Assembly: GCF_051401765.1 (NCBI RefSeq)
Contig: NW_027480432.1
Location: 12,108,501-12,172,500, forward strand
Direction of reading: 5' to 3'
Source of the DNA: Calliopsis andreniformis
Lineage: Eukaryota > Arthropoda > Insecta > Hymenoptera > Andrenidae
Length of the DNA stretch: 64,000 nucleotides
Within the stretch, counting starts at the first letter, position 1. Each line of letters opens with the position of its first letter. A program made the translations under genes and the position numbers. Shown here in pieces: positions 35,381 through 48,440 of the stretch. The notes under the pieces are model-generated. The model was not told the DNA's origin, made no database searches, and was given only the letters and a program-made list of their open reading frames with translations.

Positions 35381-35629
35381 ATGCATCACGCAGATGCAAT
35401 CGACCAGGGCTATATGTATCTATTGTGCTTTGATACAAATGTGCAATTAATCATAGGTTCCATTCCTAACAATACATTTTTGTTAGAGCGTAAGATATTT
35501 TTCGAGCGATTGAACAGAGCGTATAAAAATAACATGTCACGACCAACACAACAGGATTCTACACCTTTTGTTCGATCGAAATTTGTTCAAAAAACGAGCC
35601 ATAAAATTGTTCTTGAAAAACAAGGTTAA
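35381..35629 (+). CDS. Small ORF of 82 codons, unidentified
   Basis: An ATG in a good initiation context (CTACCATGC) opens a frame with mixed, non-repetitive composition (for example FLLERKIFFERLNRAYKNN), ending in TAA at 35627-35629. No signal peptide or known domain is visible. It lies just after the pogo MITE. A chance ORF cannot be excluded. Confidence 0.22.
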   Translation: MHHADAIDQGYMYLLCFDTNVQLIIGSIPNNTFLLERKIFFERLNRAYKNNMSRPTQQDSTPFVRSKFVQKTSHKIVLEKQG

Positions 35630-35639
35630 TCTTTTCCCA

Positions 35640-37860
35640 TTACATCGAAATAGTTTAGTAATCAAATAATAATATTACGTCATCTGACTGGACAACAGAG
35701 AGTGGGCCATCGATCGCAAATTTGCAGATATAATGTATTTGTTAACGATGTAAGCAAATAAATGGGACCAATCATATGATTCCCAATGATGAATACCTAC
35801 AAAATTAAAATGTTCAGGTAATATCATAGCTAAATAGGTATTTGCCAATCATTATGACGCACGATGGTTGCAAAGACAGGAGCGTTATGTACATACAAAG
35901 AAGACTCTGTCGGCTCCTTCAGAGTCAAATGTAATCTTCTGAAATTCTTCGAGAAAATAGAAGGTTTATTCTATGAGACTAGAATAGCAGATTAACGCGA
36001 AACAGCTATAAGGATGAGATTTTCTACATACATGTAACTACCACTGCGATTAGTCACAATTTCCAAACGCACATAACCTCTTTTGAGTTTACGTGTGGTC
36101 TACTGCGTTTATTTTCTCATTACTTCTTTGAATGTGTATATACAATCACCTACATAGAAGATGTCACCTTAAATTTCTGGGAAATGGTAATTATCTATAT
36201 TCAAACTGTTGAATGTATTTATCAGCAAAACACTATTTTTCCAATTGATATGAAAGATAACTCTAAAACTACTCATTCAATTGATTTGTTCCTCTCCATG
36301 CACTGCAATGAGCTAAAAGGACACTTCCTTAAGACGTCAAAAAACATGTTTTACAATTTTTGTCTTTGGTCATTACTAAATGAATAGTTTTGTGTTTGTG
36401 AAAGGATATAAATGCAAGCTTCAGTTTTATTTTGCGCCTTTTTAAAAGTAAGGATATTACAGAATGGCAGAGTTACCCGCTCTAATGGAACATTAATTAT
36501 TACAATGTCTGAAATAAAAATAAAAATACCCTTCACTGACTCCTAAACTAAAAACTAATCTATAATAGTGCGTACCTTTTTTATTTTTCGTAAGCAAATA
36601 AAATTTATTTTTTAGAGTAAAAACTATTATTTTCCTTTCAACTGCGATGATTTCTACAATTATTAAAATTTCTGAAAAATCGAATACTACATTGTCGATA
36701 ATAATTTTTAATTCATTTAAAAGCTTTTTATTTCAGATCTTCCAGTTGTTGTTTGGTATGGCGGCAACTAGCAACCGATGTCCTCTAAAACGAGCTTCAG
36801 GAACAGCGAATGACTCCACAGTTTTGCGACTTATTTACTTCTAAGAAATTGAAAACTAAAACTGAAACCAAAATTTTTATCCTCTCAGAAGTACGAAATT
36901 TTCCACTTAGTAATAACCTATGAAAAAGATTCTAAAACATTACTTGTTTCTTTAAACATTAGTCTTAAGAAAGCAGTCATTGAAACTTTATTATTTTAAT
37001 GAAAATAGATGTGATCGAAATTATTTCTCATGCCTAATGTATTATGCATCATGCTTCCCGCCTAAAATGACGGATGAAACACATAAGAAATTGTTTCGAG
37101 GTCACTTCAAACGATTCAGCCGAATTATTGTAGTAATTCTCATATTCTTTCTCCTACTTTTCACACGATAATCAACTGAAAGTTTATAAGTACGTATTAA
37201 ATATTTGAAATATATAATAAATTATTCTAATACTTCTACTGTACAAATGATAAAATTTTTTTCAATAAAATACCAATCGGGTAGAAGTATATGAGGTGTC
37301 GAGATTCAAATTCAAAAATCCTAGGTTACACTTCATCGTTAATAACAATTGACGCAGATCTATTAATTTAATCACTGAGTTTTTGTGTCCAATTAGAAAT
37401 TAAGGTACTCATACTATACAATGGCTTAGGGGGAAATTACAAACATTGATAATTTAAATCTTATGGAATTTAACACTTGTGTGAAAGTATCTGTTCTGAA
37501 AAAATAGAACTGATGATATAAAATATGATATTGCATCTACACCAAATTCTTTTTAACGACGTTAATATATTCTTTTTAACAGCCTGCAATATCCAAACGT
37601 TATAAAACGTTTAAAAGTCACCATTGTCCATCTTAATATTATGAGTTAATGTCTATACTTGGCATCTAATGTATTATATTTTAATTTAATTCGCACCATA
37701 AATTCTCAACCGTAATACGTGAATACACAAATCAGTATTACGACGATTGAAATTACTCGAAGACTGACTAGAATGATTCTCCGAAAGTTTTAAGCAGCTG
37801 GTACCATGAAAAATAAAAAATATATAACGTTCAATAAGAAATGGAAAAAAAAAGCGATGC
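35640..37860. other. AT-rich non-coding DNA
   Basis: Nothing was recognised except a short plus-strand frame at 36758-36844 starting with ATG GCG GCA in a small G+C-richer patch, without family features. Confidence 0.4.
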
Positions 37861-37869
37861 AGGATGGAA

Positions 37870-38390
37870 AATATCGTAGGATTATGTTCGCCGAAGAGGT
37901 TCGCGCCAAAAGTTGGCGGGTGGACTTTCGGAGTGCAAGTTGCAGGGGAGTTAAAGCAGTTTACGCGCGCACACACAGTTCTCATATACGTACATGGAGC
38001 CAAGAGATCTCTGGTTTCAAAGTGGGCCAGATGGCCGCCGGCAACGCACGTCAGATGTATCATTATCTCGGTCTCACTGTTGCTATGCAATTAGAGTCCG
38101 TTAATCGGGATCCCCACCATCTGACGCCAACGTGTCTTTCGGGACGCCCAACTTATGGGGTGGGGAGAAAGAGAAGCCCATGGGTAGGAAGGAGATAAAT
38201 GAATGAGAAAGCAAACGTCTAAAAAGAAGAGAGAAACTTCGGTAAGGAAGAAAAGGAGATCGGAAGATTGGGAGCAGACGGGGATAGGAACTATGGATGG
38301 TTAGAAACAAGGAAGACGGCAACAACAACAACAACACAATAGCAGCAGCACGTGGACGTGAGAACGTGCAAGAATTGCTCTCAACCTTCA
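37870..38390. promoter_or_regulatory. CpG-bearing island, candidate promoter or 5' exon
   Basis: This stretch is strongly enriched in G+C and CpG compared with the flanks. It contains CAGATGGCCGCCGGC (YY1-like core), GAGAGA runs and a CAA/CAG repeat (38320-38355). ORFs of 130, 76, 134 and 96 codons overlap each other on both strands, which is what composition alone produces. I infer a transcription start region or untranslated exon of a larger gene, with direction unknown. Confidence 0.35.
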
Positions 38391-39790
38391 AGCTTCACGA
38401 CAGAAGGTTGTTCTTTATTAAAAAATTGTTCATGAAAAAATGAAGTTCATGATGTTTCGAAGTACGTTTTTTGGCCCTGAAGGCTCTTCCTGCACGCAAG
38501 AGTACAATTTACATCTCGACTGTTCCACCAGTTAACCTCATACCTTTCTTCAACGTCAATTAACCAGGTGTCTACCTTAATTGCGAAATTCATCTTCACG
38601 TGAAAATTAAGAAAAAAGAATAAAAAGAAATTTTTTCTACCCGAATAAGAAATGACTGTTATATTTTTAAAAAATCGTTTTCCATAAATAACTATTATAT
38701 GGATATATTCTTTTATCATAAAACATTGTGCACGTGCATTTGTCTGGATTTGGAAGTTATGCATTTGTGTCAATTTCGTCCTTCATCATGCAAAGGCGAG
38801 ACACGAGCTGTTGGTGAGACATTTCTTTGCCATTCATTAAGATCCGTTTAGCCTTGGAAGCGGTTTTGAGGAAGATGCGCGCGCAGTCGCGCGGGAAGGT
38901 TACATGCCATGTGGTTCTGGGTATTCAGGCATACACGTGTAGGTATGTTTATACCCATTTAGAGGAAAACTGTTCATCCTTTATCTCGAGTTAGAGTATT
39001 AAAAAATATCATTTCCATAACATTAACATAACATTCCATGACAGAATTTGAAATATATTTAAAAATGAAGTACTTTTAATATTCACATAAAGTTAGTTAA
39101 ACATATAAAATGTTTTAAAAATGAAAGAAGTTTACAAAAAGATTTAGATTAACAACCATTTGAAATCAATAACATTCCGAAAATATTTCAGAAACTTAAT
39201 GAACAGTCTATTCTCATAGATTTTAGAATATACATAATTATGTACACATAAAAATATAGTTAAATTCTGCAGTACAGCTCAATCGATTCATTAAACTCTT
39301 CAATCTGACGTCAGAAGGACATGTATTTCTATGTGCATCATCATCCTTCTTGGAAGTTTGACTAATCTGACTAGCATCGATTTCGAATGTATACCATCTC
39401 TTTTCACGTCATATATAAAAGAACATGTTTTGTTAAACATGTTTATATGAAAAATATTAAATGTTAAAAATACTACTGCTATTAACTCATAATAAATAAG
39501 TTTTGGATACCAATTACAACCACTTTTACATTCAATTTTCAGTTTGCTAATTAAGTTTACTAACTATATGACTAATATTAACAACGAAAATATTTGATCA
39601 ACACTGTAATATTTGTCCAAAAGAACTCCAAAAGAATTTTCTGAAAATGTGTCGTTTCTAATTAATTTGTTGTATCATTAGGGTATAATAATAAACACTT
39701 AATCGCATTTCAGAATCCAAAATTTATATAAATATTAGATTCACTTTAAAAGAAGCGTTATCGTTTAATTAATAAAAAATAAAGCACAGG
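38391..39790. other. Mostly AT-rich DNA with one small CpG patch
   Basis: A short patch at about 38860-38960 contains ATGCGCGCGCAGTCGCGCGG. No coding exon is recognised elsewhere in this interval. Confidence 0.35.
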
Positions 39791-39799
39791 AAAGTAACT

Positions 39800-40440
39800 T
39801 AAAAGGAGGAAGTTGAGCAGAGGGCAGCAACGTCGAATTGACGCAATTAGCGACTGATCGAGTGATCAGGGTCCAGGATACAGGATTTCTGTCGGGTGAC
39901 GTGACCTGTTCAAGGTTACCCCGCCGTTCATCCTGTGGCAAAGGAAGGCTGAATCCGTGAAAAAAGTAACTGGTAGTGTCAAAATCATTGCTAGCCACGT
40001 CCACGCGTCTATTATACATACATTATTCAACGCAATCGGTAAAAAGTCTCGTTGCGAATTCAGCACGATGCACTGTAACCGCGTAGCAACAGGGGCTCGG
40101 CTCGAGCCTCGGCAACAGGACCTGTCTCAGCCTCTCTCTTTCGGCAATCGTCTGTTTCCCTCAGACTTTCGTTAATAATACTATTCTCCTCTCTGTTTAT
40201 CTTTAACTGTTTCTGTTTTTTATGCTTCCCGAGCGAGCACCGTGCCTGTCGCTTTCTCGTTGCTCGTTAACAACACGAACGGAGAGAAGTCGATTGCAGG
40301 CCCAGACCCCAACAATTCTTTTCGGCAACGCCAGTTGCTGCGCAGATTTCGAAGGAATGCGACTCCATGGCAGCCGAACGATTCGAACTTGTCACAATAG
40401 AGTAAAACGTCGATTATCTGAGAAAATTGGAAGACAACTC
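39800..40440. promoter_or_regulatory. G+C-richer island with clustered binding-site-like motifs
   Basis: The island includes GGTGACGTGACC (CRE-like, about 39895-39906) overlapping TGACCT and then AAGGTTACC, which resemble nuclear-receptor half sites. Overlapping ORFs on both strands show no family features. A promoter or 5' untranslated exon is the best guess. Confidence 0.3.
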
Positions 40441-40475
40441 TAATCAAATAATGGATTTTTCGAATAATCGATGTG
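40400..40475. mobile_element. pogo-like terminal fragment
   Basis: GAGTAAAACGTCGATTATCT is followed 45 bases later by TTCGAATAATCGATGTG, an imperfect inverse copy. Both resemble pogo/Tigger termini. The element is very short and eroded. Confidence 0.45.
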
Positions 40476-40479
40476 AAAA

Positions 40480-43400
40480 AAACAAATTTGCGAATATGTC
40501 ACAAATCAACTAGAAATTAAGCAATTTTTAGATATGAATATTTATTATGTAAAAGAATACATACCTAACAGAAAAATAAATTAAACGTTTTTATATATCA
40601 AGTTGCAAATTCTCTCACAAATAAACACTTCTACAGCGTCTATTTCTTTTTGATGTTTTAATTATTATAAAATAGCGGCCGTATAAAATTGAGGTATGGA
40701 ATTTCAATGAAACAATCGGTTTCTCAATTTTTAATTAGTGAAAAATTGAAAGTAAAACTTTAATAAGTGAAATCGGCAAGGATTTCTGAATTTTATCTAC
40801 TTTTAAGACTCATTCAGCTTTTTCCTTTAAGAGTCATCGTTTGAACTAGGGAATACCCACCAACAAAAATACATGTCTTCTATTGATGGCAATATCTTTC
40901 TTTAGTTAATAATATTTCTTCATGGAAATTTAATATAATATAGTTAAGAGACGTATTTTTTAGTGGAGAGGCATTTGGTATCAGTTTCAATAACTTTTTT
41001 TTAAATTTTCAATCTTGTAAATTTTCTGCGAATCTTTAGATGAATGTAACCACCACTTTCTAATCAAATTATATGTGACATTGATTTTACAATTATATGT
41101 TCATAATTACGTGACATTTAACGCGATACTAGAGAAGTCTTTTTTTTAAACAAATAAGATATTATGAACGCGTTTATATACAGCGATGCTTGTTTAACTG
41201 TTACAGATCTGAAACCTTAACTCAAAGGTTATTCAAAGAGGTAGATTTCCAGGAATAATCGACCTAAGGACTTCCTTTCTCCAGCTTACTCACCTCTAAA
41301 TGAGTTGAAAAGGACTAAACTGAGAAATATTAATTCTGAAGAGAATATAATGCGATAGAATGTTTGCAAGTCACACCACTTGAAGTAGCAGAATGACCAA
41401 ATGGTAGAAAAGGATACCCTGTCCTCTTTAACAGCTTAACGTTTATACCATTAGAAGTTTTCTAACAACAAAGCTCGAAGTATAAAAGTAGGCTATGAAG
41501 ATAAATATAAATTCAGTAAAGAACAATTCTTCATATTGACTTTTTTTGAACGTTATCTAATTCTTGAAATAAGTAACAAAAAGGTGTGTGAAAGAACAAA
41601 TTCTATTGTAGTAAGTATAATACTTACTTCCTTTTCATATTCTTAACTTAAAGGACTAATCTCGACAATATCGGAAAGGTACTTTTTACAATCGGTGAAA
41701 ATAATTCATATACTAAATTAGAAGATATAATATATTTCTTTTTAGAAAATTATTTCAGATATTGTAATTATAAACAATTATTATGCAGCATAGTATATCC
41801 AAATTAATTATTGATAAAAATTGATTGCTGATGATGACAAAATTATTATCAATACAGCAATTGTTATAATTTGTTAAATGAGTATTCATACATTCATGTT
41901 TTAATGGCTTTTACTCTAAACAAACAGATTGAGTTATTCTATCAAAAATAATTTGCTCAATCACAATTTTGCAGTGATCACAGTTTTTCATGACTTTTCT
42001 CTGTCACTCTGATAGAAGTTAGATCCTTCTATTATAAAAAATACTTCATTTTTAAATAGGTAGTAAAAAACTCTGGTATTCTAGTAACAAATTCAAATAA
42101 CATACAACAATGATTGAATTCAATTCATGAAGAAGTTTATTTTGTGTCCAAAAATAATGCGCGCTATTTGGCGTTATCCTGATGAAGCAGTTTTTTCGAT
42201 TAGCTACAAATGGACACGTCTCTTGAGCTGCTACCTAGTGGCGAGACAAGTACATACTATAACAATTGAAAACACTGAAAGAAACAGCTGAAATACAGTT
42301 TTATCAGATTTTTATATGTACCTCAAAATATCTTCATTTTCTTAATAAGAATCAAGTACTGTTTGAAGCAGAAGGATTCACTTTCTCTCACAGCGATGAA
42401 GAAAAGTTATTAAGAACTATGATGATTGTATGCATAATTGTGTCTGAGCGAATTGTTTTTAGGTAATTAACGACTGGCTGTACCTAGAATTCGATAATGA
42501 AACATGCCTCCCTCTTCCCTCACCCCCATTGGTTCCATACTGCTTTTTTCCCCGAGATAATCTGTAGAAGTGCAAAAAATGGCCTTTCGAACCTGACACC
42601 AGTGGAACACCCACCTGCATCTTATCTCTACCTCATTATCGAATCGTCGTTAGCCGTGAACTTTAGCCTCGAGTCTGTTAACAGATCGGGCCACCTTCGC
42701 TTTCAATACCTACACCTACAACGATTTGGAAGATCCACCCTCTTCCCGAAAGGACGGTTAATTACATCTTTTCCGATAATCCCTAACTATTATATTTTTT
42801 GCATGTTTTATAACTTAGATAAATACCACACAGTTATCCGTTTTACTAATACACATGGAACGATAACTAACATTTGTTATTCGTTACCCTTGCTACTGCG
42901 TTGAAACTCAAAATGGATGTTTTTATGACTATTGGGTGTTAATAAATATCTGGTACAACTACTAAGAAGATAGTTTGCTGTAAAAACGCATATCGTAAGT
43001 GTATAATAATTTTTTTTTTCATTTGAGACCTTACAATTGGAGTAAAAAATCCTCGTGTAAGAAGTCTACAAATGAATACGCTTATTATGTAATGAAAACA
43101 CATTTTCAAAGAAATAGATATATGAAGAAACATATCCTCAAATTTTCATAATAATTTCACAAATCAAAAAACAAACAAAAAATACATAACAAGCCCGTTT
43201 AATGATTCGTGGTGTTTATTTAGCATTTTTTAACAATTAGAAGGTTGATGTATTTTATTAGCTCACAAAATCATTGAAAAGATTCATAAGTGTTTTGCTT
43301 TTTCTTTTGAAATAGAATTGTGTTCGTAACATTTCTGCTTAATATCCATAAAAACATTAGCAACTGAAGGAAGTCATTGTTAATGCAAATAAATAAATGA

Positions 43401-44540
43401 ATGATATTAAAACTAAACTACTAACTTATATAAACGTTATAAATGTTTAATACAGATTTTTAGCATAATAAACCAAATCCTCACCGAGTAAATTTTTCAA
43501 TCAGCTAGATTCATAGTAAGCTAAATTTTCCTGTATTGGTATTTTATTCTTCCTTCTCACCAACACGAACATTTAACATATTCAAATACAGCAATTACGA
43601 ATTAAATATCTTAGCTGTTCTCTTGAAATAATTTGAAAATTTCTTGAACCTATAGATAATATCTTTACCAATATTGGTTGATTTTTCTTCTCTTAATTAC
43701 TTGCTTTATTGCTACGGACCTTGACTAGTACATCATCGATCAAACTAATAAATCTCATCGTGCATACTTTGTGCATTATCTTAATAGACTGAAATAATCA
43801 GAGAAAGTAGAAAAATCTGCTTCAATGATCGAAGTACCTGTACATACAGCAAGAACTAAACAGTTACTTCATTCAAGGAACGCGCTATGAATGGACGGCT
43901 AAACAAGATAACGAAGGAGTTTGCTCATCGTCAGGTAAAAGTGACCGAACGTCAAGTTGATCGAACACAATTAAGCTTTTCAGTTCTATCACGCTGTCAG
44001 CTTTAACGTCATGACGAGAGTATCATTACTTTTGTCTCTCTATTATCTTTTTAATTAGACCTATTTACTAGAGTACAAGCTCTTTAAATCCGCCAATGAA
44101 TAGCTGTCAGATGTAACGACCTTCTAAGAAGTAGTTTATGATACCAATTACGTACTGTAGCTCGTAGCCGCTGCCATAGTTCTACGTCATTTCAAATTTA
44201 TAGCAATCAATTTTTGCAAATTTATTGAAACGTGGCGTTTAGCTAAGATCTTTGTGTCAGGATTACCAACTGTGAAAGAGTTAAAAACTGTAACAATTAT
44301 TTCTTTACATGTCTTACTAATCGCCTTGTCCATACATATATATTCAGAATGCTCAGTACCAAGTTCTAATTCAGTTAAATTTTATAACTTCATTATTATG
44401 TCTTATATTATTTTATAAGTTTGTCCTTAATCATTACAGAATTTTCGTTTCTAAGGAATTAATAGAGGATGCAAGTATTATGTTTGCAAAGAAAATGGCG
44501 AGACTTCAGGTACATAAATCAAGTTACCACGTATACATTT
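40480..44540. other. AT-rich DNA with a few G+C-richer patches
   Basis: A patch at 42490-42760 carries a 135-codon ORF (plus strand, start 42497) with no recognised domain. Another at 43880-44110 contains an ATG-led stretch ending at CAG|GTAAAA near 43935 that could be a tiny exon. Around 42120-42240 there is a transposon-like stretch (TGTGTCCAAAAATAATGCGC). None is supported well enough for its own call. Confidence 0.3.
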
Positions 44541-44551
44541 TCATTAATAAT

Positions 44552-44585
44552 TACAGTAGAACATCGATTATCTGAACCAATTGAG
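44552..44585 (+). mobile_element. Single pogo/Tigger-like terminus
   Basis: TACAGTAGAACATCGATTAT followed by CTGAACCAATTGAGG is a typical pogo-like terminal sequence next to TA. No matching opposite end was found before the hAT element. Confidence 0.5.
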
Positions 44586-45447
44586 GCACATGCTGTTATC
44601 AAATTATCGCTATCTCATGATATATCGGTAATATAATTAAAATATCGATAACAGATAAGAGTGATTGTAGGCTTTATGTCTTCTTTTTTAAAGTAATTAT
44701 TAGAGAGATTGTTACCGATTATTGACAGGTTAACGATATTTAAGTATATGCATATCATTATCGCCTACACTTTCTTGCTCCTTCTATGTTACAATAGTAA
44801 AACAGCAGAGATCATGCCCTCTGATACCTTTGGTACAGATCTGATGACAACATGTTCACTTTTCTACATTCTAGCCTTCTTTAATGCAAATATTATGCAA
44901 ACAGAAAATATGATCCTATAACAATAGCACGTTAGAACACAGAACGTGTCATATTATTTCTGAAATTTTTCACAGTATCAATTAAATATTTGTTTATACC
45001 TCCAACTCCTGTATTTAACGAAAAGATATTTTTCTAAACTAAACAAATCCTTTCTGAAAGAAGAACCCAGTTGCAACCAAAGCACAGAAATGTAACAAAA
45101 ATAAATAGTTTTTACACATTGACAAATTACATATTGTAGTCTACTTCTACATATATGTATATTTTATATTCTTCTAATCTATCGATAATCATTAGCAACA
45201 TAATAACTTCAAATGTCATTCCTATCCATTATCAATATTTTAACAATATTATCAATAATATTTCGATATTATCGATACTTATCGATACTTATCGATAACG
45301 ACATCGTTAGTCTGGAACGAGCAGCGACAGAGTTACACTGAAAATTGAGAGAGTAACTAAGAGTGAAATGTGATTAAAACTTACAGAATATTGTACAATT
45401 AATTATCATTCTGCTATATTTTAAATGCTGTTGTATTTTTATTTAAT

Positions 45448-47063
45448 ATGCCAAAAATTCGTGCGAAAAGGAGTGCTATGTGGATGTATTTTTCTAACTG
45501 CATCGAAAACGATAACGAAGTTGTTAAGTGTAATATATGTAGTGCTACAATACAGCACTCTAATAATACATCAAATATGTGGTCACACATACGCAGATTT
45601 CACAAAAATATTTTAAATAATTCATTAGATGAAGAGAATTTAGTCACGGCGAACGCTACACGTTTCGATACCAATTCATTTACTAGTACTGGCACCGATA
45701 TACAAAGTGTAGAAAAAGATAGTGATGATATGCAAAAGTATCCTATGGATTCTAAACGATCTAAAGAAATTACACATTTTCTGATCAAATTCGTAGCAGA
45801 AGATGTTCATCCATTTTCGATGGTAAGCACCAAAGCATTTATTAATTTTGTTAAATCATTGAACCCAAAGTATGAAATACCTGATGGAAAAACATTAGTC
45901 AGTAAATATTTGACGGAAATGTATTTAGAAAAATGTCAAGAAATAGAAAGAAAATTGTCGCTTGCTCAACACGTACATATTACAATTGATTTATGGACAG
46001 ATGTTCATCGAGAAATGTCATTTCTTGGCACCATTGTCCATTTCTTCACGAATGATTCTGTAGAGGCAAATACACTGCAAGTGTCTCATTTGCCAATGCA
46101 ACACACTGTTGATAATTTATACGAAGTGCTTATGCAAACAACTCGAACTTGGCAAATCAGTTCTAAGATTCATTCTGTTGTAACTGATAATGGAAGCAAT
46201 ATTGTAGCTGCAATTAAAAAAACACAATGGCAACAGCTACCTTGCTTCGGACATGCAATTAATTTAGTTGTATGCAATGCTATAAAAAACAGCGAAAATA
46301 TCTGCAGTATTATTAAAAAGTGTCAAAATGTTACGCATTTCTTCGAAACCAATAATGCTGCATCTGAATTACTAAGAAACCAGCAAATTCGACAAGGTTT
46401 AACTAAAATTTTAAGTCTGAAAAGAGACGTAACAACACAGTGGAATTCAACTTACTTAATGCTCAATCGTTTTATAGAATTAAGAACAGTTTTATTGGCA
46501 GTTTTCGATGAGCTAAATCAAAAAGATATAGAACATTTGACAATTGGGGAATGGGAAGTTATTAAGGATACGACGAATATTTTAAAACCATTTTATCAAG
46601 CAACTCTAGACTTATCCTGTGAAAACTATATGACGATATCAAAAGTTATTCCAATAATTCATTGTATTGAAGGTGCTATTAAAAACCAGGGAGATATATC
46701 TACAGATGCTCAAATATTACGTACAAATTTATTAACTGAACTGAATCACCGTTTTAAAGACATTGAAATTCATCCTACGTATGCAATATCTACAATTTTG
46801 GATCCGCGATATAAAAATATCGCATTTGAATCAAAAGAATATGTTAAAATGGCGAAAAATAATATAATAAACGAATACAATATTCAAGAAAATAAGTCTC
46901 ATACACAGTCTAGTACTAGTAACAATAACAGTACTTCAACAATAAATGATGATGCAGAGGCAGATAATAGTATATGGACAGATTTCGACAAAAAAGTGCA
47001 AAATCTAGAATCTACTACTGACTCTGATGACAATGTTGCATCCATAAAGTACGAATTGAAAAG
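45448..47063 (+). CDS. hAT transposase, exon 1 (BED finger and catalytic domain)
   Basis: The ATG at 45448 begins MPKIRAKRSAMWMYFSNC, followed by a BED-type zinc finger with Cys28, Cys31, His47 and His52, used for DNA binding. The RNase H-like core has the first Asp at about residue 181 (TIDLWTD), the second at 247 (VVTDNGSNI) and the hAT-typical CxxH (CFGH, 266-269). The helical insertion domain and the region with LDLSCENYMTISKVIP, expected to hold the Glu, follow. The exon has no internal stop. It ends at ...YELKR codon position 1-2 before GTAAAT (donor at 47064). Read without splicing it would stop at 47065-47067, losing the dimerisation domain. Confidence 0.88.
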
Positions 47064-47221
47064 GTAAATATTTTTTAAGGATACAATTTTGAATAATGTA
47101 CCTGCATATGTGTGTTTAATATTTATGATATTACATACGTATACGTGTATATTATTTTATATTATGTATAGTATTTTATATTATAAAATACACAAAATAT
47201 GTTATGTGTTTTATGTTATAG
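47064..47221 (+). other. Intron of the hAT transposase gene (158 bp)
   Basis: It starts GTAAAT and ends TTTTATGTTATAG. Removing it keeps the frame and joins the basic stretch at the end of exon 1 to the C-terminal dimerisation domain. The interior is AT-rich with stops in all frames. Confidence 0.75.
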
Positions 47222-47471
47222 ATATTTGAAATGCAGCGTCATTAATAGGAAGCATAATCCACTAACATGGTGGACAACTGAAGGTGCGGCAAGATTTCCT
47301 CGTCTTTGGCCTATGGCAATGAAATATTTATCTATTCCAGCGATCTCAATCCCAAGTGGCCGATTATTTTCCAAAGCTGGACAGATTCTTTCTGACAGAA
47401 GAACCAGTCTACAGCCAAAACATATAAACATGCTCTCTGTAATCAGTTCTAACGAAGATAAATATATTTAA
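47222..47471 (+). CDS. hAT transposase, exon 2 (hATC dimerisation domain)
   Basis: The exon encodes the hAT C-terminal domain: HNPLTWWTTEGAARFPRLWP, MAMKYLSIPAISIPSGRLFS and LSDRRTSLQPKHINMLSVI, ending in TAA at 47469-47471. The signature (P-WW...LA..YL.I.A.S...R.FS...R..L.....) is complete. Together with exon 1 it gives about 621 residues, a normal length for this family, with no disabling mutation seen. Confidence 0.88.
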
Positions 47472-47619
47472 ATAAGTTTATGATACATTATAGTCTAATT
47501 AAATCAATTCAATTGCTTCTGTTCCATTTGCCTTAATGATCTTAATGATAGTATCGATAATATTCCGATATTATTGATATTTATCAATAAGTTTATCGAT
47601 AGTCAGACCTCTAGCTCGC

Positions 47620-48440
47620 TAATGAAGTTAACCTCTCGAGCACAGAGGACTTTTCCGACTTTCTCAATGTCTATTGCTTATCCATCTCTAAGATATCTCT
47701 TTATGAGCACAGCTCCATAAATGTATGATATCACATGATACATAAAAGTATTGTATACGTACATAAGTTATTTCTACTTTTGATATAAGCATCAATTAAT
47801 AAATAAGTAATATAAAGCTTGACTTATAGAAGCCTATAGAATTATCTATAGAAGCGCCTTTTAAACTTGTTTTTACCTATTCTTTTGCGCAATGATTTAT
47901 AAGTTTACAAAAAATTGTAATTTGTAATTATTCCGTCACATTATATCTTATAACCTATTACATTGATACTGGCGTCTGTCTAGTATTTCAGGTTTACATA
48001 GCCTATAAAACTCTAGAAAGAAAGATAAGAATAGAATTTCCAGTGGGAAAAAATACGAAGCAATATTTTCTGCTAAAATCTACCTATATTAAACACAACA
48101 TAACTCGAACAATTTGCAATGATATTAAAGGAAACATTAAAAATCTTAGAGAAAGAAATATCAGAAAGGTGTCATTAGTGATTCTTTCATATCACTTTCA
48201 ATTCATTAAAAACCTTGATGTACCAAAAGTACGGACTCATCGCTGAAGGCAGTGGCCATTATTTTTTTACATTTTACGAAACAAGTTTATCAGAAGAATT
48301 TAAATGCCATTCAAATATTATTCAAAATAAAGTCTTGCTTCTTCTTTCAAAAATTATAAGAATAATAACTTAAATTAAATGCTATCAAATGTAATAAATT
48401 AAACATTCTTTGATTTTTTTTAAATTGAAATACATAAATT
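47620..48440. other. AT-rich non-coding DNA
   Basis: A 67-codon ORF (48043-48246) is present but shows no domain features. Nothing else was recognised. Confidence 0.4.

Larger units (their letters stand above)
45165..47615 (+). mobile_element. hAT element (ZBED-type), possibly autonomous; ends approximate
   Basis: A complete-looking hAT transposase gene is flanked on both sides by TATCGATA-rich sequence. The left flank (about 45175-45300) and the right flank (about 47545-47600) can be aligned in inverse orientation over roughly 45 bases (TATCAATAATAT, ATTATCGATACT). These are subterminal inverted repeats. The outermost termini and the 8-bp target duplication could not be fixed, so the limits are estimates. 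Confidence 0.7.

Noticed and set aside
37686..38198. ORFs of 134 and 130 codons on opposite strands
   Set aside because: They overlap each other in a G+C-rich island, where stop codons are scarce; no domain is visible in either.
42497..42904. 135-codon plus-strand ORF
   Set aside because: No recognisable domain, and the second half is AT-rich low-complexity; kept only as a note in the regional entry.
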